Translations under genes and position numbers: made by a program
Shown: in pieces, positions 44,880-56,432 of the stretch
Position numbering within the stretch: position 1 is the first letter of the stretch
Layout: the number at the start of each line of letters is the position of its first letter
From: Heterobasidion occidentale
Lineage: Eukaryota > Basidiomycota > Agaricomycetes > Russulales > Bondarzewiaceae
DNA: 64,000 nucleotides
Assembly (NCBI GenBank): GCA_039111635.1
Contig: JBCAQO010000006.1
Coordinates: 1,612,001-1,676,000 of the forward strand
Direction of reading: 5' to 3'
Notes under the pieces: model-generated
The model's input: only the letters and a program-made list of their open reading frames with translations
Told to the model about the DNA's origin: nothing
The model's database searches: none

Positions 44880-45860
44880 AGGCTCTTGGAAGATTTGTCA
44901 AACTGGCCAATTTACAAGGATTGAGTATAAATCAAAGACAAGGCTGTTGTGACACCTGGCTGGCATAGCTCAGCAACCAAGAGAGCCTGCGCTTCTTGCC
45001 AAAGATACCAAAGATGATGTTTTAGAAAAGTGCAACAAGGCTATTGAGAAGGTTGATGAATATAAATAAAGAGAAGCCACCATCAAGTAGCAGATCTACT
45101 CTACAATTCCTAACTCCATCCTCAATCAAATCAAAGAGAAGATGACTATTAAGGAGGTTTAGATGGTGCTTTGCAATCTTGTGAAAAAGCAGAGGAAGAT
45201 GGTTGAAGTTAATGTTTGATAGTGTATTCATGATTCTCAATGCTAAGAAGGCAGTGATGTTTGCACGTACCTTAACACCTTGATTTTACTCTAGAACAAG
45301 CTCATTGGCATAAATGTGGCTCTTGGCAATAAAAACTTTGTTGCTGTTATTCTGTCCTCTCTTTTAAAGTCCTATGCATCTGTTATTTTAGTAATGATGG
45401 CCACTTTGAGTCTTAGTTCAAAACCCCTTACCTCTTCTGAAATTATTCAGTACCTCAAGCAAGAGCACAACCAGCACAGCATTCAAGGTTAGCTTAAGAA
45501 GAAGGCACCATTTAACAAGACGGCACTGTATTTGCATGGCAAAGATAAACAAGGAAAAAAAGAGCATGGGAAAGGAAAGAAGGGAAAGAAAGGCAATCAG
45601 TCATCAAGTGGCAAGAAGTGTTATAACTGTGGGCTTATCAACCACATATATGCAGACTGCTTCCAACCTGGTGGTAGGAAAGAAGGCCAATAGCTAGCAA
45701 ATGTGTATCGGCTAGGCCAACACAAGAAGAGTGTGGACCAGAGTGCGACAAACTTTATAGTCACCAAGTATGCTGAGGATCCTAAATTTGGATTTACAGT
45801 GATATTTGACCTTGTTACACTAACAGCAGGCCCCAATATTTTGTCCACAATATGCATCTA
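44880..45860 (+). pseudogene. gag: Copia W gag
   Basis: Degenerate Gag, best seen at its end: HNQHSIQG, then KKAPFNKTALYLHGKDKQGK, a Lys/Gly-rich stretch, and a CCHC knuckle CYNCGLINHIYADCF near 45620-45664. Several stops lie upstream. The basic stretch before the knuckle is typical of copia nucleocapsid. Confidence 0.75.
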
Positions 45861-47340
45861 ATGCCCTGACACAGATATGAGTCACCATATGTTGCTCTAT
45901 TAAGAAGATTTCACAAACTTTGTCAGTATCCCATCTAAACCCATTTCTGCAGCCAATAAATGTACATTTATAGCAACTGGCCATGGAAATATCATAGTAT
46001 TGCTCCCAAATGGGAATGACATGACTGCTATATGGCTCTTTGATGTGCCATATGTGCTATTAATTGCACTTATGTTGATCTTGGCCAGCCATATTGACAA
46101 GGCCAGTTATTTTATTCATCTGAAGAGAGGGATCTGCAGATGCTCAGATCTTTTTGATCATGTTGTCACAAGCATCCTGTGGTCAAATAACCTGTATAAA
46201 GTTGTTAGTCAAGTCTTCTCAAAAGCTGCAGGTTCCACCAGGATTGCCAATGGCACCCCTTTGATAATGCATAAGGGAAACAAAAAAGCTTATGCCAACC
46301 TCGTGCTATCAGCGCGGGAGCTACACTGATGTCTGGGCCATATTTCCCTGGACACAGCCAAGAGGCTAGTTAAAGATGATGTTATTAAAGACATTACCCC
46401 AATACCCTTGTTGCCAAGATGGAGCTTTGCATAGTATGTGTACAAGCTAAGATAATATGGGTCTCATTCCTAAAAGAACAAACTTGGCCTTGCACAACAC
46501 ATTATAGAGAGCTTCTACACTTAGATCTATAGGGCCCCGCATCTATTAATTCTCTTACTGGCTATTACTATGTAATGCCTATTATAGATGACTTTTTGCA
46601 AGAGACTGTCTTAAAGCTCTTATACTCAAAGGACGAGGCCTTCAAAAACTATCTCTGATACAAGGCCTTTATAAAGAGCCATCATTGCATCACCCGGATC
46701 AGCACTCTATGTATTAATTATAGTGGCAAGTACACATCCAAAGCTTTTAAGAGCTATCTTAAAACAAATGGAACAGTCCACAAAAAGACCATCTATGACT
46801 CATTGTCCTAAAACTGGACCACCAAGTGCTTTTTACGCACAGTCATTGAATATGGCCATGTGTTACTCATTGCACTAGGCCTTTCAAAGTCTTTGTGGGG
46901 TGTGGCAATGTCCCATGCTGCTTGGCTCTGGAATTGAATGGGTATAAGAGACCTAGCAAGTACAATGCTATATAAGAAGGTTCATGGCACAAAGCTAGAC
47001 CTGAGCAGGCCCCACAAATGAGGCTATTATGTATAGGTGAAGATTGGGGGTAGAGCAAGCTTAACACACAAGCTGACAAAAAACACTTCAGCAGTTATAG
47101 TCTAGAGAGTAAAAGGTTCCTAGTATACTGGCTAACAAAGTAGAAGGTTAGCATTGAGCACAACATGCACTGGGACAACTCACTGGTACCGGATATTGTT
47201 ATTAGCAGTAATGACAGTCCAAACAATGACACACGGATGCTAGCACACTCTGCAAAGAGTGCAGGTTGTGCAAGCACACTTGGCATCTCAGACACAATGC
47301 CGTTGAATGCTGCCAATGTGTTACAGCCTAAATCTGAGTT
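45861..47340 (+). pseudogene. pol: Copia W protease and integrase
   Basis: The protease motif survives as DTDMSHHML near 45874 (Gly of D-T-G lost). Then come NGNDMTAIWLFDVPYV and the pre-integrase zinc block CLGHISLDTAKRLVKDD near 46330. The integrase core follows with IDDFLQETVLKLLYSKDEAF, SGKYTSKAFKSYLKTNGTVH and HVLLIALGLSKSLWGVAMS. Stops break every section. Confidence 0.75.
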
Positions 47341-47429
47341 GTGCTAGTCTACAGGCATCCCGGGAGGTTAGCAGAACAATGTGGCACCAGCACAACTTAA
47401 TGCCAGCGCAACAAGAGGTTAAAACCTAC

Positions 47430-49770
47430 CTATAACTCCTCTCAGCGTTGAATTGACACGCCTCCAATGAACTTCCAAGCCCTCCAAGTATATTTAACAC
47501 CTTGAACAAGGTGAGGGAACGATGACAGGCAGTGCACAAATCCTGTCAACAGTACATAGGTAGTGGCCATAGAGTTATTTTTAGCCAATGAAAAGGCTGA
47601 TGAAGAGGTCCTAAGGGTGGAGATGCTGGAGAAAAAGTGGAAAAAGATAGAGTAGGCAATAGTAGCGGAAGCAACTGTAGGAATGGAACCTCGCACTATA
47701 GAAGTGGCTTGGAAACAACCAGACTGGCCACAATAGGATGTGGCAATTTAAGACAAACTTGGCCATTTTGCAAAGCTCAACACCTGGAAGCTTCTTGACA
47801 GTCCTTCAAATACCAAGGTTATCAGCTCCAAATAGGTCTTCAAGATCCAGTGGGGCGTAGCCGGCAAAATCATGCACTACAAAGCATAGCTCATTGCACA
47901 GGGTTTCACGTAGGTCCTTGTCATTAATTATAGAGACATATTTGCACTAGTTGCAAAACTTACCTCCATCAAACTCTACTCACTTTCATGGCTCATTTTA
48001 ACTGGAAGATCCATCAGGTAAATGTAAAGAATGCATTTCTCAATAGAGACCTTGAGGAAGAGATCTTCATAAAGCAACACCTAGGTTTCTAGTGCTCGGT
48101 CACAAAGAGAAGGTCTGTCGCTTGTTTAAAATAATCTACAGCTTGAAGCAATCCTTTTCGCACTAGGATGAGAAGCTCTACAACACATTCTTTGCCATGG
48201 GATTTATAGTCTGTGTTGTTGAACACAGCATTTTGCATAAGCGTGATAACAGAGGTATTTCTATTATTGCCATTTCTGTTGACAATCTTGGTCTCTTTGC
48301 TAGTACCTTGGCTGCTATCTTAGCTATAAAGAAAGCCCTTAATCAGGCCTTAAAGATGAGAAATCTTGACAAGATTGACTAGTTGCTTGGTATCAAGATC
48401 AAGCACAATTGTGGGGCACAGACTATTTTTCTATCTCAGCATGTGTACATTAACACAATCCTCTTGTTGTTTGTGGCCATTCTAGTTGATGTGGCATAGA
48501 TGCCACATGCGTGCCACCTTTTAGACTCATTGATCACTTGCCTCTGCAGCTGGGAGCGGCCCTACAGCCACTCCCAGAGCGGGTATATTGTTTTCTTTCT
48601 CCTTTTAAACTGTCTCACTTTGTTTTCACCTTGTCTCACTTTATTTTAGTTGTTTCACCGGGTTAGCCAACTCAGGCGGTCCTGTGTAATGTCATTGACA
48701 CTCCGGACCAACCTCCAGGTAGAGCTTTTGACCGCTCCACAAGGTGGACCACCTATAATGACCCATTGATGTCTTACCTTCCTATTTTGTTTCTTATTGT
48801 TCTGTGTAGCTTAAATACCTGTGGTCCGAGGGCGATTCTTTCTTCAGGCTCTTACTCTCTGGACCACAGGTGTGCTCCCTTCTCTTCTTTGTATCTACCT
48901 AGACTCTTACCCTTTGGACCACAGTTCTGTTATTATAGAGCTTCTTTTTGGCACTCTCTCTGTGCCAGTCACTTCATTGTCACTGCGCTCAACATCTCTT
49001 ACGCTTCAATTTTGAGACTGCAAATTCACTCTCTACTCCCACTAATCTAAACGCACACCTCACAATGATGCAATCTCCGTCTACTCCGCAGCAATTCTCC
49101 AAGATGCACAATGTTCCATACCAGAAACTTATTAGATCTGCAATGTACACTGCTGTTGACGCTTAACTGGATATCTGTTTTGCAGTGTTGTATCTTTCAC
49201 AGTTCATGCAAAATCCTAGACATGCTTACTAGGAAGCTACAAAGTAGTTGCTGAGGTATTTAAAGGGCACACAAGAGTTATGGCTAACTTTTGGAAAGGA
49301 GCAGCAGAGGATTGGGAGATTTTCAGATGCCCATCATAGGGGTCAGGAGCATAGACACTCAATCTTGGGTTATAATGTTCTGTTTGATAGCAGTGCTGTG
49401 TCTTAATCTTCCAAAAAGCAGTCAATTATTGCTCAGTCTAGCATCAAGGCAGAGTATGTTACACTTGCTCACGCAACAAAGGAAGCATTGTGGATCTGTA
49501 TATTCTTAGGGTTGCTTCCCTCCTCTCACTACATCTACCATTCTTTATGGCAATAACCAATCTACTGTGTCTCTTGCCAAGAACAATGCCTTTTATTCTC
49601 ACACAAAGCATATCAACATTTACTATCATTTCATCCATGACACCATTCAGAAGAACTTTGTCAAGCTATACTACTGTTCTACTAGCAAGATAGCAGCTAA
49701 CAATTTCACCAAACCATTAGCTCATCAGAAGATTGAGAAAATGATAAAGCTTATCAGACTTTAGGAGATT
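47430..49770 (+). pseudogene. pol: Copia W RT and RNase H, split by solo LTR A
   Basis: RT starts near 47690 with EVAWKQPDWPQ and goes on with LGHFAKLNTWKLLDSPSNTK, SSK-VFKIQWGVAGKIMHYK and FSIETL-type remains. At 48197 MGFIVCVVEHSILHKRDNRG and IAISVDNLGLFA mark the second half; the catalytic pair reads VDN. The frame YINTILL stops at LTR A and continues after it as RFNFETANSLSTPTN. RNase H is seen at 49260-49690 (YLKGTQELWLTFGKEQQ, SSKKQSIIAQSSIKAEYVTL). Stops occur throughout. Confidence 0.8.
48465..48994 (+). mobile_element. Solo LTR A (copia F family) in copia W
   Basis: 530 bp, TGTTGTTTGTGGCC to GCGCTCAACA. Flanks CCTCT (48460-48464) and TCTCT (48995-48999) are a 5-bp target duplication with one transition. 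Removing the LTR and one copy restores the W frame. Confidence 0.9.
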
Positions 49771-49780
49771 TGAGGAAGTG

Positions 49781-50027
49781 TGTTGAACTAAGGCAAATCA
49801 CCTTTGTCATATCTTTCTCATGATTTCCTTATTGCTTACTCACTTACTTGATGAGCTCAGAGATTGATAAAATACTATACAATTTCCAGCCACCACTGCT
49901 TCTTAAGACATAAATGTCACTTTTACTTTATGCTTTTGTCATGTAGTAATACTTCTAGGTACTTACCAATTAAATATACAGTGATTTACATAGATACTGA
50001 GTAATACTTTTAGCCCATATTTCAACA
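49781..50027 (+). repeat. 3' LTR of copia W
   Basis: 247 bp, TGTTGAACTAAGGC to CCCATATTTCAACA; it retains CA at its end. Shorter than the 5' LTR through one internal deletion. Confidence 0.83.
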
Positions 50028-50420
50028 CTCTTGTTGCTTCTGCCCTAAAAAAAAGTGACTATATGCTGCAATTGTGGTAGATAACATAATAGACAATAGG
50101 CCGCTTGATGCATGACCAAAAAGTTGCACATACTATGGTAAGAATATAAATGAGTCTGTGGTATTTTAGTATCAAAAATTTACCTTGTAAACCTCAGTCC
50201 AAATTGAGACAATTTTTGACACTGGGTGTAACTGTGAAGTGTTACAGACTCAGAGGTTTATAGTGTCCAACACAATACAAAAATTGATTACTAATAACCC
50301 ATACTAAACAACAACAATATCCTAACATTTATAGTATACAGGTTTATACCTCAGAACATAGCACATTAAAGAGTAGACTATATATATTATGTTTGTTATG
50401 TCAGTAAAAAATAAAATACA
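50028..50420 (+). other. Short AT-rich stretch between elements
   Basis: No gene. A phrase reading CCNCGR with downstream Lys near 50080 hints at a copia-type knuckle fossil, but it is too eroded to call. Confidence 0.35.
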
Positions 50421-50951
50421 TGTTGAGTGCAGTGACAATGAAGTGACTGGCACAGAGAGAGTGCCAAAAGAAAGCTCTATAACGACAGGACTGTGGTCTA
50501 GAGAGTAAGAGTCTAAAGTAGATACAAAGAAGAGAAGGGAGCGCACCTGTGGTCCAGAGGGTAAGAGTCTGAAGAAAGAATCGCCCTCGGACCACAGGTA
50601 TTTAAGCTACAGAGAACAACAAGAAACGAAATAAGAAGGTATGACATCAACGGGTCATTACAGATGGTCCACCTTACAAAGCGGTCAAAGGCTCCACCTG
50701 TAGGTTGGTCCGGAGTGTCAATGACATCACACAGGACCACCTGAGTCAGCCAACCCGGTGAAACGACTGAAGCGAAGTGAGACAAGGTGAAAACAAATTG
50801 AGACAGTCCAAAAGGTGAAAGAATGCAATATACCCGCTCTGGGAGTGGCTGTAGGGCCGCTCCCAGCTGTAGAGGCGAGTAATCAATCAGTCCGTCAGGT
50901 GGCACCCATGTGGCACCCATGCCACATCAACCAGAACGGCCACAAACAACA
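50421..50951 (-). mobile_element. Solo LTR B (copia F family)
   Basis: 531 bp, inverted: plus strand starts TGTTGAGTGCAGTG and ends GGCCACAAACAACA. Perfect 5-bp duplication ATACA at 50416-50420 and 50952-50956. No coding part. Confidence 0.95.
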
Positions 50952-51289
50952 ATACATACAAGTAGATAGCATTCAACTTTATGATTATGATATTGACATA
51001 TCACATAATTACCATCCCAACACCCTCAAGCCTTAAAGTGCCCTTTTGCCTTAGATTAGCTATAAATCCTAGATTAACACACTAGCAATTCCAGGATCTA
51101 TGGCCTTGCTTGCAAGGTCTTTCCACTCTCTGATATTGCCATTATATAAATTGTAATTACCTAACTACAAGTCCCTATATATGTGCAAACAAAAGCCTAG
51201 TTTTAGTACAATTGTGGCTGAAGCTGTGGCTAAAGTGTGTGGCTGAAACCTGACTGCCATTTTAAGCATGCTATAGCTAGTGTAACTGA
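50952..51289 (+). other. Sequence without recognised gene
   Basis: AT-rich flank between solo LTR B and the pol fragment. Nothing recognised. Confidence 0.45.
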
Positions 51290-52146
51290 AGCCAGTGAGA
51301 ATGTAGGCTGGAGCAATCACACTAGCCTCTACCTGGTCCCTGAGCCAAAAGAAGCAAAGATCAAGATGCTTCATGCGCCCATGATACTCTGGATTCTTGC
51401 TAACTGCAACTGCAGACTGGTTATTGACGCGGAGAATCGGCGGCTCAGAGAGGGAGTAGCCAAGTTCAGTGAGCAAATTCCGCATCCAGACAATCTCCCG
51501 GCCCGCATCAACAGCAGCAATGAATTCCGTCTCTGTGGTCGACTGTGCAACCAGTCCCTGAAGCTTGGAGCTCCAGCTGATCGCTCTAGAGCCAATGCGC
51601 AACACATATCCACTGGTGGACCGTCCGTTGTCAGGGTTGCCTGCATGATCAGCATCACAGAACGAGGTGAAGAGCTCCTTGGAGTCGGTGGGACCATAGA
51701 CGAGTCGATAATCCAGGGTGCCTCATAGCGAAACAAATGCTTGACAGCCTTCCAGTGCGCAATCCCAGGATTCGAGTTGAAACGGCATAGGACAGAGATG
51801 GTGTGGGCGATGTCAGGACGAGTGGCAAGTGCAAGGAACAACAGGGAACCAATAGCAGAGATGTAGGGAACCTTCTTCATGTACTCCTTGTCCTCAGTCG
51901 ATAAAGGGGCCATGGAGACAGAGAGATTGGTGCCAGGGACCATGGGAGTCTTCATAGGGGTTGAGTCAGCCTGTCCGTAACACTCTAGCATGTCTAGAAT
52001 GTACTAGCGCTAGGAGAGCATCAGGCGATGATAGGCGCAATCCCTGGCAATCTCTATCCCAAGAAGAGCGGTGGTGGGCTCTAAATTGCAAAGTTTGAAC
52101 GACCTAGAAAGCTAAACAACCAGACTGTCTATAAACGTGGACAAGT
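51290..52146 (-). pseudogene. pol: Copia F-family pol fragment: RT end and RNase H
   Basis: Minus strand, colinear with F from about FKLRDLGP to RDQVEAGVIAPAY. Recognisable runs: STEDKEYMKKVPYISAIGSL, LFLALATRPDIAHTISVLCR, ISWSSKLQGLVAQSTTETEF and REIVWMRNLLTELGYSLSEP. A small deletion near 51727 (HLFRY then EAPW) shifts the frame; an unrelated frame stays open there. Both ends are abrupt (about 52146 and 51290) with no LTR, so it is a truncated piece. Confidence 0.88.
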
Positions 52147-52847
52147 TGCGGTGTGTGATGGCTAACCGCGAAGGCCTAGAGGGAATGCTGGCTAGGTACA
52201 GGCAGGACAGGCAGAGGTTGATTTCTGAAGACAACATAATGGTATTGTCGTCAGATGATTAGTGTGTTTTTGAATGCGCAAAGTGTGTGTAGCAGTGTCA
52301 TGGTTCAAAGGACAAGTGCTATTCTTGACAGACAAAGTGTGACAATCACGTTGCATGTGCCAGTGATAGCAATGCACTGGGATTTTCACTTTCGCAGCCG
52401 TGGGGTCCGTGCATGAAATGCCGATGTTAGCCAGCAACCTGAGTGTGTGTTACACGTCGCACAATGTTCGCGAGAATGAAACGCAGCTCCATCGCAATGT
52501 TGCTAAGTGTCTCTGGCAGATTATTTGTGAAGGGGTTATGCCGACCTGCCAAGCAAGTACGTGACAATTGCACAGTGTATTTATATAGCATGTCCAATGG
52601 ATACTCTATTGAGCACAGGGCAAACGAGATTATTGGTGATCAACGTGCGCGGGGAAATTTGAGCAGCCGAGTTGCAATTAGGGCGCGTGCGTGTTCGGGT
52701 CAGCATTTATGGCACTGAGCTATTGCAACATTTCATGTCATTGTTTGGGTGTGCCTCACTTGTGATTGCATGCATGTATGAGATGACATTTGCAAAGAGT
52801 CATCACACAGTGGTAAATGTAGAAACAATGTCTGTGGCTCAGTGGTT
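52147..52847 (+). other. Sequence without recognised gene
   Basis: Less AT-rich than the flank to its left. Short frames on both strands (for example 52443-52718 plus, 52437-52192 minus with several Cys and His) match nothing I recognise. It may belong to the host locus that holds the dioxygenase-like pseudogene. Confidence 0.4.
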
Positions 52848-54805
52848 CTACTCTAGGTACATCTCACAATCCTTGTGTAGCTGACTGTGCGTGGAGAGCA
52901 TGGATATCACCTCTAACCACTTTTCCTCTGCAGTGCCCTCCAGCCTGAGTCTCTCTGCATTTGACACAGTCTGGGCCTGCCTGAAGCCAAGCCTCACCCA
53001 CCTCATCAGCACTCCAGGGCAGTACTATTGTTTGTGGCCGCTCTGGTTGATGTGGCATGCGTGCCACATGCGTGCCACCTTACGGACTCATTGATTACTC
53101 CCCTCTACAGCTAGGAGCGGCCCTACAGCCACTTCCAGAGCGGGTATATTGCTTTCTTTCTCCATTTGGACTGTCTCACTTTGTTTCACCTTGTCTCACT
53201 TTGTTTCACCTTGTCTCACTTTGTTTCAGTTGTTTCACCGGGTTAGCCTGCTTAGGCGGTCCTGTGTGATGTTATTGACACTCCAGACCGACCTCCAGGT
53301 GGAGCCTTTGACCACTCCACAAGGTGGACCACCTGTAGTGACCCGTTGATGTCATACCTTCCTATTTCATTTCTTATTGTTCTCTGTAGCTCAAATACCT
53401 GTGGTCCGAGGGCGATTCTTTCTTCAGACTCTTACCCTCTGGACCACAGTCTTGTCGTTATAGAGCTTCCTTTTGGCACTCTCTCTGTGCCAGTCGCTTC
53501 ATTGTCACTGCGCTCAACAAGTACTGAGTGAAGAAGTACCTGCGCTCTAAAGGGCCGATGGGGGTGTTGCCATGACGGAGGCTGCTAGAGGGGATGAGCA
53601 CTGTGGAGCCTGGTGGAAACCTAAAGAAAATTTTGAGGTTCCATAGATAGAAGAAACCGCCCTCATCTGGGTTAAAATCACCCAGGGCTGTGACAGTGCA
53701 AAAACCCTGCGGAAGATTTGTGCTATTGTTGTAGTCCCGACAGACCAAGGAGGGTCCCAGGTTGAAAGTGGCTGTTGGGTACTCGCTGTTTGCAAAGTTC
53801 ACGATCAACGTCAAGTCCCTTTCAAAGGGTGCCTTGATGGTCTCTTAGTAGTGGGTGTACACCTTGAATGCCTAGCTGGCCAGCATTGCTAGAATAGAGG
53901 TGAGGTTGTGTATAGAGGGCAAGGAACACGCTCACAGCTTCCAAAGCCAGCGATGCGCTGAATGGACTCCTTGGCAAGAAGGTGACCCAGCATGGCGTCC
54001 CGTTTGACTGTGTGGCACAGGGTGCCTGGCCTCTACCTGAAGGTTTAACACTGTCAAATTCTCAGTCAACTTTTTCTCATACCGTTTGTCCCCCGCTGTA
54101 CGAAACACCTGTGGAAATTGCGGTATAGCGATCTCTTCTATGCTCAACATGCTCCTCAGAAAAGGTTGTTGACTGGCGCTCCTGCTCCATGGTGGCAGCC
54201 ACACTTGCGGCGACGTGATCCCATTCCTTACCGCCGTCTCCTCCAGTCTCTGCCTCAGTGGGTTGGCCTGCCAAAACAGCCATGATCCGCTTCGTGTGGT
54301 TGAGCACTGTGTGTGGAGTTTTGTACAAAGGTCAACAGTGGGCCAGTTAGGAGGCTGGCACAATGTACCGTCCATCCCACTTAATGTAGCGGAACCCCCT
54401 GCTCTGCAGCTCCTTCCGCATCCAGCCGGTCTCTGATGGGCTCCATACAAGATGCGGCGTAGACTCCCCACGTGACTGAATACTGTGAGACATTCCCGTT
54501 TGTGTCAACCTCGAGGGGAATGGGCCACCTTTTGGTGCAAGAGTAGGCCTTGCTAAACGGACCCTCGTTTTCCCGTTGTTGGATGCGCCACTTCTTTGTC
54601 CATGCCTTCTTGGCGGCAGCGCGGCGTTTTCGGCGCTCCAAAGCCTCTTGCTCGGCTAGTGCGTCTCGTGCTTACTTTTTGTTTATTTCTTGTTTGCACT
54701 CTTCCTGTTGCGATACTCTTGCGGTGTTTGGGTGTGGCAGCTGCGCTAGCTTGAGGGGTGGACAGGCTCTGGGTGAGTGATCTCTCAGTGTGAGGTGGGG
54801 GGACC
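52848..54805 (-). pseudogene. 2OG-dioxygenase-like gene of an abundant Agaricomycete family, split by solo LTR C
   Basis: Minus strand. From 54690: ALEQ-type basic start (RRKRRAAAKKAWTKKWRIQQ), VTWGVYAASCMEPIRDRLDA, then in other frames FRYIKWDGRY-like text, HTKRIMAVLAGQPTEAE and EEHVEHRRDRYTAISTGVSY. The core follows at 53814: TFNLGPSLVCRDYNNSTNLP, CTVTALGDFNPDEGGFFYLW and FFRFPPGSTVLIPSSSLRHG, ending RRYFFTQ. LTR C cuts the Tyr codon of FTQY; past it the protein resumes CPGVLMRWVRLGFRQAQ and stops at 52848. The layout matches a family I know from Agaricomycetes, possibly TET/JBP-related dioxygenases. The place expected for HxD reads C-R-D. At least three frameshifts; the 5' end abuts element D/E. 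Family call is from memory. Confidence 0.68.
53026..53519 (+). mobile_element. Solo LTR C (copia F family)
   Basis: 494 bp with perfect 5-bp duplication AGTAC (53021-53025 and 53520-53524). The start has decayed from TG to TA; the end is CAACA. Relative to the other LTRs it has three instead of two copies of the 20-mer GTCTCACTTTGTTTCACCTT and only one of the two CAGACTCTTACCCTCTGG repeats. Confidence 0.95.
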
Positions 54806-55334
54806 TGTTGAGCGCAGTGAGAATGAAGCGACTGGCACAGAGAGAGTGCCCAAAAGAAGCTCTATAACGACAGGACTGTGGTCCAGAGGGTAAGAGTCTA
54901 AGTAGATACAAAGAACAGAAGGGAGCGCACCTGTGGTCCAGAGGGTAAGAGTCTGAAGAAAGAATCGCCCTCGGACCACGGGTACTTAAGCTACAGAGAA
55001 CAATAAGAAACGAAATAGGAAGGTATGACATCAACGGGTCATTACAGGTGGTCCACCTTACAAAGTGGTCAAAAGCTCCACCTGTAGGTCGGTCCGGAGT
55101 GTCAATGACATCACACAGGACCGCCTCAGCCGGCTAACACGGTGAAACAACTGAAACAAAGTGGGACAAGGTGAAACAAAGTGAGACAGTCCAAAAGGAG
55201 AAAGAATGCAATATACCCGCTCTGGGAGTGGCTGTAGGGCCGCTCCTAGCGGCAGAGGCAAGTAATCAATGAGTCCCAAAGGTGGCACGCATGTGGCACC
55301 CATGCCACATCAACTAGAACGGCCACAAACAACA
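54806..55334 (-). repeat. 3' LTR of D/E
   Basis: 529 bp; plus strand TGTTGAGCGCAGTG to GGCCACAAACAACA. The next bases, CACCCTCCTGATTC, are the complement of the polypurine tract. Confidence 0.93.
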
Positions 55335-56432
55335 CACCCTCCTGATTCCACGCCTCTAGAGCGTCCATAACACCCTCCTAATGCGGCAGATCCTCTAGTC
55401 CCATCAAGCTGCAGCAAATCTTCACCTTCTCAGGTGGAACAGCCTTCGTCAGGATGTCCGCAGCGTTGTCCGCAGTAGGAACGTAGGCTGGAGCAATCAC
55501 ACTAGCCTCTACCTGGTCCCTGAGCAAAAAGAAACGAAGATCGAGATGCTTCATGCGCCCATGGTGCTCTGGATTCTTGCTAACTGCAACGGCGGACTGG
55601 TTATCGATGCGGAGAATCGACGGGCATGATCAGCATCACAGAAGGAGGTAAAGAGCTCATTGGAGTCAGTGGGGCCATAGACGAGTCGATAATCCAGGGT
55701 GCCTCTCAGGTAGCGAAACAAATGCTTTACAGACTTCCAGTGCTCAATCCCAGGATTCGAGTTGAAACGGCACAGGACAGAGACCGTGTGGGCGATGTCA
55801 GGACGAGTGGCGAGTGCAAGGAACAACAGGGAACCAACAGCAGAGATGTAGGGAACCTTCTTCATGTACTCCTTGTCCTCGTTCGATGCAGGAGGGACCA
55901 TGGGAGTCTTCACAGGAGTCGAGTCGGCCTGTCCGTAACGCTCCAGCATGTCTAGGATGTACTGGCGCTGGGAGAGAATCAGGCGACGATTGGGGCGATC
56001 CCTGGCAATCTCTATCCCAAGAAGAGCGGTGGTGGGTCCCAAATCGCGAAGCTTGAATGACCTAGAGAGCTCAACAACAAGATCATCGAGCAGGGACAAG
56101 GAATTCGATGCAAAAGTGCAATCATCCACAAAGACTGGCAGAATGACCTTGACCTGATCCTTGGCATAGACATAGATGCTGTTGTCAGAGTAGATCGCCT
56201 TGAATCCCATGCGCTCCAGTGCCGCCTTGAGCTTCTTGTACCATAGCCGACTCGCCTGCTTCAGCCCATACAAGCCCTTCATCAAGCGACAGACCATCTC
56301 AGGTCCTCCTTGCTCAAATCCTTCAGGCTGTTCCATGTAAACCACAGAGTCTGAGTAGATACAAAGAACAGAAGGGAGCGCACCTGTGGTCCAGAGGGTA
56401 AGAGTCTGAAGAAAGAATCGCCCTCGGACCAC
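55335..56432 (-). pseudogene. pol: Chimeric LTR-RT reading frame of D/E
   Basis: A 293-residue frame starts in the LTR (MVRGRFFLQTLTLWTTGALP) and passes directly into RT at VVYMEQPEGFEQGGPEMVCR. It continues through GLYGLKQASRLWYKKLKAAL, LPVFVDDCTFAS and HTVSVLCRFNSNPG to FTSFCDADHA. There a deletion of about 200 bp (matching about 62197-62395 of F) removes most of RNase H and shifts the frame. The remaining C-terminal part runs to about 55390 out of frame. The RT active site FVDD is present but the fingers are missing. Confidence 0.88.

Larger units (their letters stand above)
44493..50027 (+). mobile_element. Ancient full-length Ty1/copia element W
   Basis: Both LTRs (44493-44815 and 49781-50027), a primer site, and gag, protease, integrase, RT and RNase H in copia order are recognisable, all heavily mutated. 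Solo LTR A sits within the RT/RNase H part (48465-48994). The polypurine-like GGAGATTTGAGGAAGTG precedes the 3' LTR. Flanking 5-mers (TGCTT and CTCTT) do not match well. It is older than the F family, which inserted LTR A into it. Confidence 0.88.

Noticed and set aside
52192..52718. Two short Cys/His-containing frames that might be KDZ transposase pieces
   Set aside because: Spacing of Cys and His fits no zinc motif I can name, and no transposase core is seen.
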